Source: Clostridia bacterium (GTDB lineage: Bacteria; Bacillota; Clostridia; Oscillospirales; CAG-272). Taken from it: DNA of 64,000 bases. The position numbers and the translations under genes are program-made. This document shows, one piece after another, positions 49,479 through 60,044 of the stretch (the stretch's first letter is position 1; each line of letters opens with the position of its first letter). Below the pieces are notes generated by a model. That model ran no database searches, was not told where the DNA came from, and worked only from the letters and a program-made list of their open reading frames with translations. The stretch is from the NCBI GenBank assembly GCA_017472255.1, contig JAFUQU010000037.1, forward strand, positions 62,001 to 126,000, in the 5' to 3' direction.

Positions 49479-52304
49479 TCAAGACGGGAGATAAAAATAC
49501 TTGAGCCAGAGCCGTTCAAAATATCCGGCGTCCCGCTGGACATAGTGGGTCAAATCGTCCAGATAGGAGGCGAGGACGCGCAGTTCATCCTGGGAGATAT
49601 CCCGTCCGAATTCGCCGGCCAGCATAGCCTGGCTGACGCGGGTGAAGGAATATTTCGAGAATCCACCCAGCGTATCGTCCACACGGGCTGCAAACTGCCG
49701 GTACTGCTCACCGCCGGAGGGGATGAGCTTTTTATAAGCGAGCAGATGAAGGATGCTGTCGTCCAGCCGGGCGGCCAGATTCAGACGTCCGTCCGCGTCC
49801 AAGCTGTTGTTGGATACGTCGGCAAGCATGGCGGCATGGCGTTTCTCCCATCGGATGGCGCGGCGCTTCAGGATGCAGATGGTCAGCACAACCAGTAGCG
49901 CTGCCGAGACCGCGATGATGACCACCGCCGGATTCACCGGACTGTCGTCATCGTCGATGGGGTCGGGTGTGACAATCGGCTCGATGTCGGTGGTTTCCTC
50001 GGGATAGGTGGTTTCCTCATAGCTGATGTATTCGGTGGTGTCGGTGACGGAAACCTGATAGCCTTCGTACATTTCCGAGTAATAGGGCGCGGTGGCTTCA
50101 TACTGCACCCAGCCGTAGGAATCGTAGTAAACCTCGATCCAGGCATGGGCGTTGTTGTCGCGGATGGTGGAAGAATAGCGCGAGACTGCGTTTTTGCTGG
50201 ACAGACGGTTATATTGATTGGTGATGTAGCCCTCGGCGTAGCGGGCGGGAATGCCCAGCGAGCGAAGCATCATGCAGGCCGCGCTGGCAAACTGAACACA
50301 GTAGCCCTCCTTGGTGTCAAACAGGAAGGTGGAGACGGCATTGTAATATTCTGTCCGCGCGGACGGCTCCTCCGGTGTCAGGGTGTAGGTCATATTCTCG
50401 GAGAGATAATCAATGATTGCCATTACCTTCTGGTGGCGTTCGGCGTAAAGGCTGACATTGCTGCTCGGAGCAATATAAAGCATACCGTTGTTGTCCACGT
50501 AGCTGCCGCTTGCTGCGGACGTCTGGCTGACGATTTTCTGTGCCAGACGGGTAATACGCTCGAAGTCCTCGCAGCCGGTGAGATAATTCTGGTAGACATA
50601 TTCCTGATAAAGCGCCAGATTATCGATGATCGCGTGGACGGATGCACGTTCCTCCTCGGTCATCTCGTAGACATACCGATCAGCCAGCGAATTTTCCGAC
50701 CGGCTGGAGCTGCGCATGGATTCGTAGGTTTTCTCCAGCATCTGCTGGGAACCGCCGTCCTGCGCGATGGCGCGTATAAATTCAATGTAGGAGCTTTCGG
50801 TCAGAAATTCGCCCACCAGCTTCCCGAGATTTTCCGCGAAGGAGGAATCACGCAGTAGCTGCACGTTGGCAATGACCGAATAATCATCAAGAAACATATA
50901 GGAGCTGCCGGTGAAAATGCCGTCGTAATAGTTGGAGTAACCGGTGTCCAGCTGTTCCCGGGTGGCGAATTCCAGCAGACGCTGCTTCTGATCGGTATAG
51001 GAGGGAAGAAAAACCAGATTGGCGGAAGGGGTCAGCTTGCGGATATTGACCTGCATGGTGACGTAGCCCAGCTCGGTATGCGCCTTGTAGCCCGATTTCT
51101 CGGGGAGTGTGACCAGCGAGGGATCCATGATGTTCAGCAGTTCAAAGGTCAGCAGCTCGGGAGAAAAGCCCTCGCCGAAAATGCGTTTGTACTCGGCGAT
51201 GCGGTCGTAGGAGGCCGAATGCCAGCTGTCTTCATAGTAATCCAGACCCACCCAGTTGCGCATATAGACCGGTACGGCCGTGTCGGTCAGCACCTCAAAG
51301 ACCTTCTGCCCCGAATAGACGCGGTCGGAGGATTCGGTGGAACGGCTGTCGATGGAGGCAATGCCTGAGAAGATCAGGCTCTGGAAGTCGGGATTCTGTC
51401 CGTTGGCCAGCGCCACCAGATAATTTTCCACCTTCAGCGCGGGTACGGAGATGGCGGGAATATCGGACATACTCTGATCCACCCCGGCGGGAATAATCAG
51501 CAGTGCCAGCGCCAGCAGCGCCGCGGTCAGCCCGGTGAAGCCGCCCAGAGCCGAATTGGCGCGGACGGTGTTTCGCAGTTCGGCGCGCTCGGACGCGGAA
51601 CTGCCGTTCAGGGACAGCCTGTTTGCAATGGTTTTGCGCCGGGCGTAAATATTGTCGTAGCCGGACAGCGCCATGACGCCGCAGAGCGAGGCAATCACAA
51701 CGGCAAAGCCGATATTGCCGGTGGCAAGCCCGAAGTAGAGCGCGACAGTGCAGAGACTGCATCCCACCAGAAGCAGCGGATAGATATGGGTTTTGCGCAG
51801 CAGGCAGGCACAGATCAGCGCCGCCAGCACCAGAACGATGGCGATATAGGCAATCTGGCGGCACTCGCTTTCAGTCATGCGCATTCGCTTGAGGGTGTAA
51901 TCGAAGTTCATCACCTTCGAGTTCAGCCCTTTGTAGCCCAGCGAAATCAGCTTGCGGTAGTAGGCGTTGATCAGCGACATGACGCAGTACATACCCAGCA
52001 CAAGCGGATTGGACGCCTGAAGCACCAGCACGGTGATGGCGCCCGCGCCCGCGATGCCGCCTCCAACAAAGAAGAAGCGGTTGATGCCCATGATCGAAAA
52101 CCAGAGGGTAATGATAAAGCAGACGATAAACTGAAACTGTGCGGGAAGTCCCAGCGACAGGGCATCGCACAGAAACAGCGAAAAGCCGTATACGCACAGC
52201 AGCGCCAGGGCACAGCGGCATATATAGCCGGCGGCGAGCATTCGTCTGCCGCCGTTCTGCCGCTCGGGCAGAATGAGAGTGGGGGAAGACTTGGCAGTGT
52301 TCAA
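49479..52304 (-). CDS. Membrane transglutaminase-like protein (DUF3488/DUF4129 type)
   Basis: A 941-residue membrane protein. The N-terminal part (about 25-290) has many transmembrane helices. A large extracytoplasmic region ends in a transglutaminase core with Cys in EGYCVQFASAACMMLRSLG, His in NNAHAWIEVYYDSYGW and Asp/Glu in the following YEATAPY. A final transmembrane helix (about 817-840) precedes a cytoplasmic DUF4129-like tail with Arg/Leu helices. The start is TTG 52304 with GAGGT eight bases upstream. It forms a cluster with the DUF58 and MoxR genes, a widespread trio thought to act on the cell envelope. Confidence 0.88.
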   Translation of the reverse strand: MNTAKSSPTLILPERQNGGRRMLAAGYICRCALALLCVYGFSLFLCDALSLGLPAQFQFIVCFIITLWFSIMGINRFFFVGGGIAGAGAITVLVLQASNPLVLGMYCVMSLINAYYRKLISLGYKGLNSKVMNFDYTLKRMRMTESECRQIAYIAIVLVLAALICACLLRKTHIYPLLLVGCSLCTVALYFGLATGNIGFAVVIASLCGVMALSGYDNIYARRKTIANRLSLNGSSASERAELRNTVRANSALGGFTGLTAALLALALLIIPAGVDQSMSDIPAISVPALKVENYLVALANGQNPDFQSLIFSGIASIDSRSTESSDRVYSGQKVFEVLTDTAVPVYMRNWVGLDYYEDSWHSASYDRIAEYKRIFGEGFSPELLTFELLNIMDPSLVTLPEKSGYKAHTELGYVTMQVNIRKLTPSANLVFLPSYTDQKQRLLEFATREQLDTGYSNYYDGIFTGSSYMFLDDYSVIANVQLLRDSSFAENLGKLVGEFLTESSYIEFIRAIAQDGGSQQMLEKTYESMRSSSRSENSLADRYVYEMTEEERASVHAIIDNLALYQEYVYQNYLTGCEDFERITRLAQKIVSQTSAASGSYVDNNGMLYIAPSSNVSLYAERHQKVMAIIDYLSENMTYTLTPEEPSARTEYYNAVSTFLFDTKEGYCVQFASAACMMLRSLGIPARYAEGYITNQYNRLSSKNAVSRYSSTIRDNNAHAWIEVYYDSYGWVQYEATAPYYSEMYEGYQVSVTDTTEYISYEETTYPEETTDIEPIVTPDPIDDDDSPVNPAVVIIAVSAALLVVLTICILKRRAIRWEKRHAAMLADVSNNSLDADGRLNLAARLDDSILHLLAYKKLIPSGGEQYRQFAARVDDTLGGFSKYSFTRVSQAMLAGEFGRDISQDELRVLASYLDDLTHYVQRDAGYFERLWLKYFYLPS

Positions 52305-52319
52305 GTATGAATACCTCGA

Positions 52320-53666
52320 TCAGGGATGGACGGAAGAAAACGTATCGGCGTTGCAGCCGTAAACAGTAATGCCCGCGCCGCTGAGCTGGGCGATGTATCT
52401 GGCGATTTTCGCGTCGGCGGCATCGTCGTGGGTATAAAGCGTGGTATCGGCGCAGTAGATCAGTTCCACCGCGTGGGCTCCCAGATGGCTGAACGCGCCA
52501 GCGATGCGTGTGTATTCGGCAACGGCGGAGGCGTCCAGACAGGCGGTGACGAAAATCAGCGACGAGCCGGTTGTGTCTGACGCAAGGGATGAGAGGGCGC
52601 TTGCCTGTTTGTCGTGAGCGGTCAGCGGCGCGACCGCGAACCGCCGCCATGCCATATTCAGATCGGACGGCGACACCATGCGAAGCTGTACGGGCATTTC
52701 TTCATAATCGTCGCCCATCGGACGCCGGGCGAACCAGGACAGCGTCACTTCGTTAGCCGCCCACAACTCCCGCTGTACAGCCGCCAGACAGTGTTCCACC
52801 GTCAGATCGGCGTTCAGCTCGTCGATCACATCTGCATATTCGGGCAGCGGTGTGAGCGGCGGGAGCAGATCCGGCTCTGTATCGTCGGAGATTTTGGCGT
52901 AATGGGTCTCCAGATCACTGAACACATAGACATGGTTGCCGTTATTGCGAGAATATTCCTTCACCAGAAGTTCTTCACCCTTGCTGGACAGCTTCCAGTG
53001 AATGCGTTTCAGGCTGTCGCCGCTCTCGTAGGTACGGATATCCGACAGCTCGGTGTTGTCCGAGCCGATGGCGCGGATGACCGTCTGCGTGTTCAGTTCG
53101 CTTTCAGCCGCGATGGGACGGGGCGCGAAGGTGATCCGCCGGGGCAGCACGAACAGGCTGGCGTAGCTTTCCGCGTCCACGCGGATGCGGATGGTGCGGA
53201 AGCAGTCGTAGACATACAGACAGCGGATGCCCACCAGATATTCGCCGCGGAAGGCGAAGCGGACAGTCTGATTAATCTCGCAGCCCGTGCAGGGAGCCAG
53301 CGCCAGCGTATAGCGGCGGGGAACTGTCCGCGCGCCCCGTTCATCCGATACCAGCAGCTCGGCTTCCACAAAGGCGAAGGGAAGGATGCAGGCGTTGGAG
53401 AAAATGGCGGTCATCGTCAGGGGCTGTCCCTTTTCGGCGGTTTCGGAGTCGCATCGGACGGCGACGTTGATAAAATGCCGGGCGCACAGCAGCTGAAGGA
53501 TGATGGTCAGAGGAAGCAACAGGACGAAGAGGAAAACCATGTAGGAAACCGACATTTTCAGCGCCTGTGCAAAGAGCAGGGCGGATAGAAGCAGAATCGG
53601 GTAAATCCATACTCGCGGCGTCAGCTTCAACAGGCGGCTGTCGGGGGATTTGGCGGATTTGCGCAT
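52320..53666 (-). CDS. DUF58 domain membrane protein
   Basis: A 448-residue protein with two N-terminal transmembrane helices (about 17-35 and 38-62), an Ig-like region and the DUF58 signature RAIGSDNTELSDIRTYESGD...IHWKLSSKGEELLVKEY (about 205-245), followed by a vWA-like C-terminal domain. It lies two bases from the moxR stop and 15 bases from the transglutaminase gene, forming the classic MoxR-DUF58-transglutaminase operon. Function is unproven; partners suggest a MoxR-remodelled envelope complex. Confidence 0.9.
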   Translation of the reverse strand: MRKSAKSPDSRLLKLTPRVWIYPILLLSALLFAQALKMSVSYMVFLFVLLLPLTIILQLLCARHFINVAVRCDSETAEKGQPLTMTAIFSNACILPFAFVEAELLVSDERGARTVPRRYTLALAPCTGCEINQTVRFAFRGEYLVGIRCLYVYDCFRTIRIRVDAESYASLFVLPRRITFAPRPIAAESELNTQTVIRAIGSDNTELSDIRTYESGDSLKRIHWKLSSKGEELLVKEYSRNNGNHVYVFSDLETHYAKISDDTEPDLLPPLTPLPEYADVIDELNADLTVEHCLAAVQRELWAANEVTLSWFARRPMGDDYEEMPVQLRMVSPSDLNMAWRRFAVAPLTAHDKQASALSSLASDTTGSSLIFVTACLDASAVAEYTRIAGAFSHLGAHAVELIYCADTTLYTHDDAADAKIARYIAQLSGAGITVYGCNADTFSSVHP

Positions 53667-53668
53667 GG

Positions 53669-54688
<1,020 letters not shown>

Positions 54689-54735
54689 ATGAAAAATTCT
54701 CCAATACGACGTTTATAAAGAGTTTCGTTGGAATA

Positions 54736-54765
54736 ATTATATCACATTTCCCCATGAAATTGCAA
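54736..54765 (-). promoter_or_regulatory. Promoter of the moxR operon
   Basis: TTGCAA (54760-54765) and TATAAT (54736-54741) on the minus strand with 18-base spacing, 48 bases upstream of moxR. Confidence 0.6.
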
Positions 54766-54866
54766 CACATTTCATAATAATTTAACGAATAAATTGCGGG
54801 ATATTCTCCATCCCGCCGAAAGTGATTATTGCTCAATAATATTCAAAATAAAGTGAGTAAAACTTA

Positions 54867-54895
54867 TTGACAAACCTCGATTTTGGTGATACAAT
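54867..54895 (+). promoter_or_regulatory. Promoter of the RpiR-GlpA-like operon
   Basis: TTGACA (54867-54872) and TACAAT (54890-54895), 17-base spacing, about 33 bases before the RpiR start. Confidence 0.75.
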
Positions 54896-54927
54896 ATATA
54901 GCAGAAACGATTCACGGGAGGTGCGTT

Positions 54928-55794
54928 ATGTCCGATCAAGACAGCCTGAACCTGATTAAACGCAAGCTGTCATCCCTGCCCGCCGCCGAGAAACGGCTGG
55001 GAACCTATATCCTCGCCGACCCGCAGAAGGTGGCGGATATGACCATGCGCCGTCTGGCCGCCGAAACTGGCGTGTCCGAGGGAAGCGTGGCGAATTTTGC
55101 CGCCCGCCTGGGCTATGACGGTTGGAGCGCGCTGAAAATATCTTTGGTACGCTGTCTGCCTGCGGGGGAAGAGCTTACTTACGATGATGCCGCTCCCGGA
55201 GACAGCGCCAAAGACGTAATGGCCAAGATGCGGGACAATACCGAGGCTGCCCTGCGTGCCACATACGAAACCATGTCCGAGGCTGACCTACTGCGCGCCG
55301 TCGATCTGCTGACCGGCGCGAAGAAGCGGATTGAAGTCTACGGCATCGGCAGCTCGTCCATGCTGGCTGAGGATGCGGCTTTCCGTTTTATCAAGCTGGG
55401 ACTGCCCGCCGTGGTGGTCAAGGACAGCTACATCAGCTCGGTGTCGGCGTTGAATCTGGACGCCGACTGTCTGGCGGTGGCGATTTCCTACACGGGACGA
55501 ACCCACGATATTATCAAAACCATGTCCATCGCCCGGGAAAAGGGCGCGAAAACCCTCTGCATCACCTGTTATGCCGACAGTCCGCTGGCGAAGATGTGCG
55601 ATCTGGCGCTGATCGCCGTGTCGGGCGAGGCGGTACAGAAGCGGCTGGCCACCGTGTCCCGGCTGGCGCAGCTGATGATCATCGATACGCTGTGCGCCTA
55701 TATCGCCTATCAGCGGCGGGATCAGGCGATGGAGATGCAGAACGAGATTGTGGACGCATGGGACGAATACTGGCTGCCGGAGAACTCAGACTGA
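54928..55794 (+). CDS. RpiR-family regulator with SIS domain
   Basis: A 288-residue regulator: an N-terminal HTH_6 domain (about 1-77, with MTMRRLAAETGVSEGSVANF) and a C-terminal sugar-isomerase (SIS) domain (about 105-240, with RIEVYGIGSSSMLAEDAAFR and AISYTGRTHDIIKTMSIA) that usually binds phosphosugars. ATG 54928 follows GGGAGGTG. It is the first gene of an operon with two FAD oxidoreductases and a DUF1667 protein, so it may sense a sugar phosphate or glycerol phosphate and control them. Confidence 0.92.
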   Translation: MSDQDSLNLIKRKLSSLPAAEKRLGTYILADPQKVADMTMRRLAAETGVSEGSVANFAARLGYDGWSALKISLVRCLPAGEELTYDDAAPGDSAKDVMAKMRDNTEAALRATYETMSEADLLRAVDLLTGAKKRIEVYGIGSSSMLAEDAAFRFIKLGLPAVVVKDSYISSVSALNLDADCLAVAISYTGRTHDIIKTMSIAREKGAKTLCITCYADSPLAKMCDLALIAVSGEAVQKRLATVSRLAQLMIIDTLCAYIAYQRRDQAMEMQNEIVDAWDEYWLPENSD

Positions 55795-55821
55795 CAGCAC
55801 AAAATATATTTGGAGGAACTT

Positions 55822-57273
55822 ATGGAACAGATTTACGATGTGGCGATTATCGGCGCCGGTGTCACCGGCGCCATGCTGGCGCATAAGCTGGCAAAGTATA
55901 AGCTGCGCTGCGCGGTCATCGAAGCGGGCTGCGACGTGGCAAGCGGCGCGACCCGCGCCAATTCGGCGATTGTACACGCCGGCTTCGACGCCGCCAACGG
56001 CACGCTGAAAGCCGCGCTGAACGCCAAGGGCTGCGCACAGATGCCTGAACTGGCGCATCAGCTGGATGTGCCTTATAAGAACAATACGTCGCTGGTGGTG
56101 GCCTTCGGCGAGGAGGACGAGCAGACGCTGAACGTCCTGCTGGAGCGCGGACGCAATAACGGCGTTCCCGGTCTGCGCATCATTGGCAAGAAAGAGCTTC
56201 ACGAGCTGGAGCCTAACCTCTCCCCTGATGCGACAGCGGCGCTGCTGGCTCCTACGGCAGGCATCATCTGCCCCTACGAGCTGACCATGGCGGCGGCTGA
56301 AAACGCCTGCATCAACGGCTGCGAATTCTTCTTCAACCGCCGTGTGGATGCCATCGAAGCGGGCGATGTGATCACGGTGCGCGCGGGCGAGTTTTCCCTG
56401 AGGGCGCGTTATGTGGCAAACTGTGCGGGCGTACACTCGGATGAGCTGGCGCGTATGGTTGATCCCGATTTTCCGATTCGACTGATCCCCCGCCGCGGCG
56501 AGTATATGATTCTCGACAAAGCCGAGGGCAAGACCGCTTCCGCCACCCTCTTTATGGTACCCAGCAAAGCGGGCAAGGGCATTCTGGTGTCCCCCACCGT
56601 GGACGGCAACCTGTTGGTTGGTCCCAACGCGCACGAAGTCTCCTGCAAGGACGACACCTCCACCACCGCACCCGGTCTGGACGAAATTTCGGCAGGCGCA
56701 CGCCGTCTGGTTCCGTCGGTGAACCTGCGGGCGGTGATTACCTCCTTCTCTGGCGTCCGTCCTACGCCGACCACCGACGACTTCCACATTCAGCCGTCGG
56801 TAAAGGCAAAGAATTTCCTCAATCTGGTGGGCATCGAGTCCCCCGGACTGGCGTCCTCTCCCGCCGTGGCTGATTACGCGGTGGATATGCTGGTTTCCAT
56901 GGGTCTTGAGCTGGAAAAGAAGGATAACTATAACCCTTACCGCACCGAAAACGGTCATATGCGCAAGCCCTTCCGCGAGTTGTCTGACGCCGAAAAGGCT
57001 GAGCTTTGCAAGCGTGAGCCTGCCTACGGCAAGATTATCTGCCGCTGCGAGACAATCACCGAGGGCGACATTCTGGCTGCCATCCACCGTCCGCTGGGCG
57101 CGAAAACCATCGACATGGTGAAGCTGCGCACCAGAGCGGGCATGGGACGCTGTCAGGGCGGCTTCTGCTCGCCCAGAGTGGCCGAGCTGCTGTCCCGAGA
57201 GCTGAACGTTCCGTTGGACGCCATCACCAAGCGCGGCTGCGGCAGTAAGCTGCTGTACGGTAAGACAAAATAA
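55822..57273 (+). CDS. FAD-dependent oxidoreductase with BFD-like [2Fe-2S] domain (GlpA-like)
   Basis: A 483-residue flavoprotein resembling the anaerobic glycerol-3-phosphate dehydrogenase large subunit. The FAD motif is VAIIGAGVTGAMLAHKLAKY (about 7-26). A DAO-type substrate domain includes NSAIVHAGFD and HIQPSVKAKNFLNLVGIESP. The C-terminal BFD-like domain has Cys motifs CRCE and GMGRCQGGFC. ATG 55822 has GGAGG upstream; an in-frame TTG at 55810 overlaps that site. It is followed by a second FAD/NAD oxidoreductase and a DUF1667 protein, an arrangement common in Firmicutes for glycerol-3-phosphate oxidation. No glycerol kinase or facilitator is present here. Confidence 0.85.
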   Translation: MEQIYDVAIIGAGVTGAMLAHKLAKYKLRCAVIEAGCDVASGATRANSAIVHAGFDAANGTLKAALNAKGCAQMPELAHQLDVPYKNNTSLVVAFGEEDEQTLNVLLERGRNNGVPGLRIIGKKELHELEPNLSPDATAALLAPTAGIICPYELTMAAAENACINGCEFFFNRRVDAIEAGDVITVRAGEFSLRARYVANCAGVHSDELARMVDPDFPIRLIPRRGEYMILDKAEGKTASATLFMVPSKAGKGILVSPTVDGNLLVGPNAHEVSCKDDTSTTAPGLDEISAGARRLVPSVNLRAVITSFSGVRPTPTTDDFHIQPSVKAKNFLNLVGIESPGLASSPAVADYAVDMLVSMGLELEKKDNYNPYRTENGHMRKPFRELSDAEKAELCKREPAYGKIICRCETITEGDILAAIHRPLGAKTIDMVKLRTRAGMGRCQGGFCSPRVAELLSRELNVPLDAITKRGCGSKLLYGKTK

Positions 57274-57286
57274 GGAGGGTACCACC

Positions 57287-58591
57287 ATGGATTTCGATAC
57301 ACAGAAAAAATTAGTCATTGTCGGCGGCGGTCCTGCGGGACTGGCGGCAGCGCTGGAAGCCAATCGTCAGGGCATCGCTCCCGACGACATCCTGATCATC
57401 GAGCGTGACCGGGAGCTGGGCGGCATCCTGAATCAGTGCATCCACGCGGGCTTTGGTCTGCATATGTTCGGCGAGGAGCTGAGCGGCCCCGAATATTCGG
57501 GACGTTTCATCGAGGACGTAAAGAAAGCGGGCATCGGTTACGTAACGAACAGCATGGTGCTGTCGGTTTCGGACGATCGCATCGTCACCTTTGTTTCGCC
57601 GGAGATGGGCTTCGTGCGCATGAAGGCGGGCGCCGTCGTGCTCTGCACCGGATGCCGTGAGCGCACCCGCGGCGCGCTGAACATCCCCGGCACCCGTCCG
57701 GCGGGTATTTATTCGGCAGGCACCGCACAGCGTTTTGTCAACATGGAGGGCTATATGCCCGGCAAAAAGGTGGTCATCCTCGGTTCGGGTGATATCGGAC
57801 TGATCATGGCGCGCCGCATGACGCTGGAGGGCGCGAAGGTTCTGCGCGTCTGCGAGCTGATGCCCTATTCGGGCGGTCTGGCGCGGAACATCGCTCAGTG
57901 TCTGGATGATTTCGGCATTCCGCTGTATCTGTCCCATACCGTCACCGAGATTCGCGGAACGGAGCGCGTTGAGGGCGTCACCATCAGCAAGGTGGACGAA
58001 AACCGCCGCCCCATTCCCGGCACCGAGGAATATGTGGAGTGCGACACGCTTCTGCTGTCCGTAGGTCTGATTCCCGAGAATGAGGTGGCAAAATCGGCGG
58101 GCATCCAGCTTGACCGTGTTACCGGCGGCGCGGTGGTCAACCAGTACAACGAGACCAGCGTTCCCGGCATTTTCGCCTGCGGCAATACGCTGCACGTCCA
58201 CGATCTGGTGGACTTCGTGACCAAGGAGGCCTATATGGCGGGCGCATCGGCGGCAAAGTTTGTTCAGAACGGCGGAAAGTTCGGCGAAGACGACAAGGAC
58301 TGCGGCGAAATTTCGTGCAGAGCGACGGGCGGCGTGCGTTACATTGTGCCCCAGAAGATCGTCAAATCCACCAAAGCGCCCGAAGAATTAAAGTTCTTTT
58401 TCCGTGTCGATAACATTTACAAAAAGGTTAAAATCGAGCTTCGCTGCGGCGGCGAGACGATTAAATCGGTTTCCAAGCGTTCGGTAGCGCCCGGCGAGAT
58501 GGAGTCGCTGGTTCTGAACGCCGCAGACTGTGCGAAGGTCTATGATAAGAACGCGGGCGAGCTGGAAATCACGCTCGTTCAGAACGCGTAA
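57287..58591 (+). CDS. NAD(P)/FAD-dependent oxidoreductase
   Basis: A 434-residue pyridine nucleotide-disulfide-type oxidoreductase lacking a redox-active Cys pair in the CxxxxC style. The FAD motif is LVIVGGGPAGLAAALEANRQG (about 9-29). CTGCRERTRGALNIPGTRPA (about 120-139) precedes the NAD motif VVILGSGDIGLIMARRMTLEG (about 161-181), and PGIFACGNTLHVHDLVDFV is near residue 293. It lies 13 bases after the GlpA-like gene (ribosome site AAGGAGG) and probably passes electrons from that subunit to NAD(P) or another acceptor. Confidence 0.85.
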   Translation: MDFDTQKKLVIVGGGPAGLAAALEANRQGIAPDDILIIERDRELGGILNQCIHAGFGLHMFGEELSGPEYSGRFIEDVKKAGIGYVTNSMVLSVSDDRIVTFVSPEMGFVRMKAGAVVLCTGCRERTRGALNIPGTRPAGIYSAGTAQRFVNMEGYMPGKKVVILGSGDIGLIMARRMTLEGAKVLRVCELMPYSGGLARNIAQCLDDFGIPLYLSHTVTEIRGTERVEGVTISKVDENRRPIPGTEEYVECDTLLLSVGLIPENEVAKSAGIQLDRVTGGAVVNQYNETSVPGIFACGNTLHVHDLVDFVTKEAYMAGASAAKFVQNGGKFGEDDKDCGEISCRATGGVRYIVPQKIVKSTKAPEELKFFFRVDNIYKKVKIELRCGGETIKSVSKRSVAPGEMESLVLNAADCAKVYDKNAGELEITLVQNA

Positions 58592-58604
58592 GGAGGGCTG
58601 AATC

Positions 58605-58970
58605 ATGACAACCAAAACACTCACCTGTATTGTCTGCCCGGTAGGCTGCCAGCTGGAAGTTACGCTGGACGAGCAGGGCAAGGTGCAGAACATCACCGGC
58701 AACACCTGCAAGCGGGGCTATGCTTACGCCGAAACCGAGTTCACCAATCCCACCCGCACCCTGACCTCCACCGTGAAGCTCACCGGCTCGGACACGGACA
58801 TCCTGCTTCCGGTCCGCACCGCATCGCCCATTCCCAAGGGCAAGCTGTTCGAAGCCATGACCGTGCTGAATCAAATCACAGTCAGTGCGCCGGTTAAGAT
58901 AGGCGATGTAGTCTGTGCCGACCTCGTCGGAACGGGCATCCCGCTGGTAGCCTGCAAAAACGTGGGGTAA
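58605..58970 (+). CDS. DUF1667 protein
   Basis: A 121-residue protein starting MTTKTLTCIVCPVGCQLEV. It has a CxxCxxxC motif near residues 8-15, a further Cys in NTCKRGYAYAETEF, then a smaller beta-rich domain ending GTGIPLVACKN. This is the DUF1667 family, always found beside GlpA-like and FAD/NAD oxidoreductases; the cysteines may carry an iron-sulfur cluster. It follows the preceding gene by 13 bases with AAGGAGG upstream. Confidence 0.9.
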   Translation: MTTKTLTCIVCPVGCQLEVTLDEQGKVQNITGNTCKRGYAYAETEFTNPTRTLTSTVKLTGSDTDILLPVRTASPIPKGKLFEAMTVLNQITVSAPVKIGDVVCADLVGTGIPLVACKNVG

Positions 58971-58975
58971 AAGCC

Positions 58976-59980
58976 ATGGATATCGCGAAGCTGCCGCATC
59001 TGATTTTCTCGGGCAATATGTCCACTCCCCATGTACAGGGGATCGCCACAGACGGCGAGTTCATGTATTTTTCGTTTACCACAATCCTGTTGAAAACCGA
59101 TCTGGCGGGCAACGCCGTCGGATCGGTGAACGGTCTGACCGGACATCTGGGCTGTATCGCCTATTCGGATACCGACCGCCGGGTCTACGGTTCGCTGGAA
59201 TACAAGAACGATTCCATCGGCCGGGGCATTCTGCGGGGGCTTGGACGGGATGAGGTTAATCCCGACGCCTTCTACATTGCCCGCTTTGACGTGGATCGCA
59301 TCACGCGCATGGATATGTCCGCCGACGAGGTGATGACCGTCGTCAAGCTGGAGGATGTGTGTGAGGATTACGCATGGAGCGACGGCGGACTGCACCATCG
59401 CCACGGGTGCAGCGGAATCGACGGCATGACCATCGTTCCCGATTTCGGCGGAAAGCGCTCGTTGTTTGTGGCCTACGGCATTTACAGCGATGTATCGCGG
59501 GATGACAACGACGATCAGGTGCTGCTGCGCTTCGATTTCGATGCGTTGGACGCGCATTTTGCGCCGCTGACGCTGGGTGTTCAAACCAATGGCATCCGCG
59601 CCGATGAGCGCATCTTCGTGTACACAGGCAATACCAATTTCGGCATCCAGAATCTCGAATACGATGCCGACACCAATTGCATCTACGCCGCCGTCTACTG
59701 CGGCAAAAAACCACAATTTCCCAACTATCCGATGTACTGCATCGATCTTTCCCGTCCTTTCGAGGAGAATGGGAAGCATCGACTTCCGCTGGCTGAGCGG
59801 GGCGAACTGCATGAACCGACCGAAATCCGGGGCATCCGCTTTCCCCACGGTTCTACCGGCATGATATCGCTGGGCGGCGGTTATTGGTACTTCTCCGAAA
59901 ATGGAAGCACACCCGACCGCAAGCAGTACAGCAACGTCCGCCTGTACCGTCGAGACGGCGACAGCTTTTCGGCAGTATGA
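58976..59980 (+). CDS. Hypothetical protein, probable beta-propeller, in the redox operon
   Basis: A 334-residue protein without signal peptide or membrane helix. Repeated segments such as VQGIATDGEFMYFSFTTILL, HLGCIAYSDTDRRVYGSL, IQNLEYDADTNCIYAAVYCG and STGMISLGGGYWYFSENG suggest a beta-propeller. A stretch HHRHGCSGIDG (about 141-151) is rich in possible metal ligands. It starts five bases after the DUF1667 stop, so it is almost certainly part of the same operon, with GGGGTAA as ribosome site. It is reminiscent in style of the 43588-44580 protein but not obviously homologous. Function unknown. Confidence 0.7.
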   Translation: MDIAKLPHLIFSGNMSTPHVQGIATDGEFMYFSFTTILLKTDLAGNAVGSVNGLTGHLGCIAYSDTDRRVYGSLEYKNDSIGRGILRGLGRDEVNPDAFYIARFDVDRITRMDMSADEVMTVVKLEDVCEDYAWSDGGLHHRHGCSGIDGMTIVPDFGGKRSLFVAYGIYSDVSRDDNDDQVLLRFDFDALDAHFAPLTLGVQTNGIRADERIFVYTGNTNFGIQNLEYDADTNCIYAAVYCGKKPQFPNYPMYCIDLSRPFEENGKHRLPLAERGELHEPTEIRGIRFPHGSTGMISLGGGYWYFSENGSTPDRKQYSNVRLYRRDGDSFSAV

Positions 59981-60009
59981 CAATAAGTGCGGACAAGTTA
60001 AATAAGCAA

Positions 60010-60039
60010 GAGGCATGGACTTCGGAGAGTCCATGCCTC
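60010..60039. terminator. Bidirectional terminator of the redox operon
   Basis: GAGGCATGGACT (60010-60021) and AGTCCATGCCTC (60028-60039) form a perfect 12-base stem in a 60-base gap between converging genes; ATTTACTATATTTTT follows on the plus strand. Confidence 0.85.
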
Positions 60040-60044
60040 ATTTA

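Noticed and set aside
55786..57363. Minus-strand frame of 525 codons opposite the GlpA-like gene
   Set aside because: Shadow of a clear flavoprotein; it crosses the gene boundary without regard to either start.
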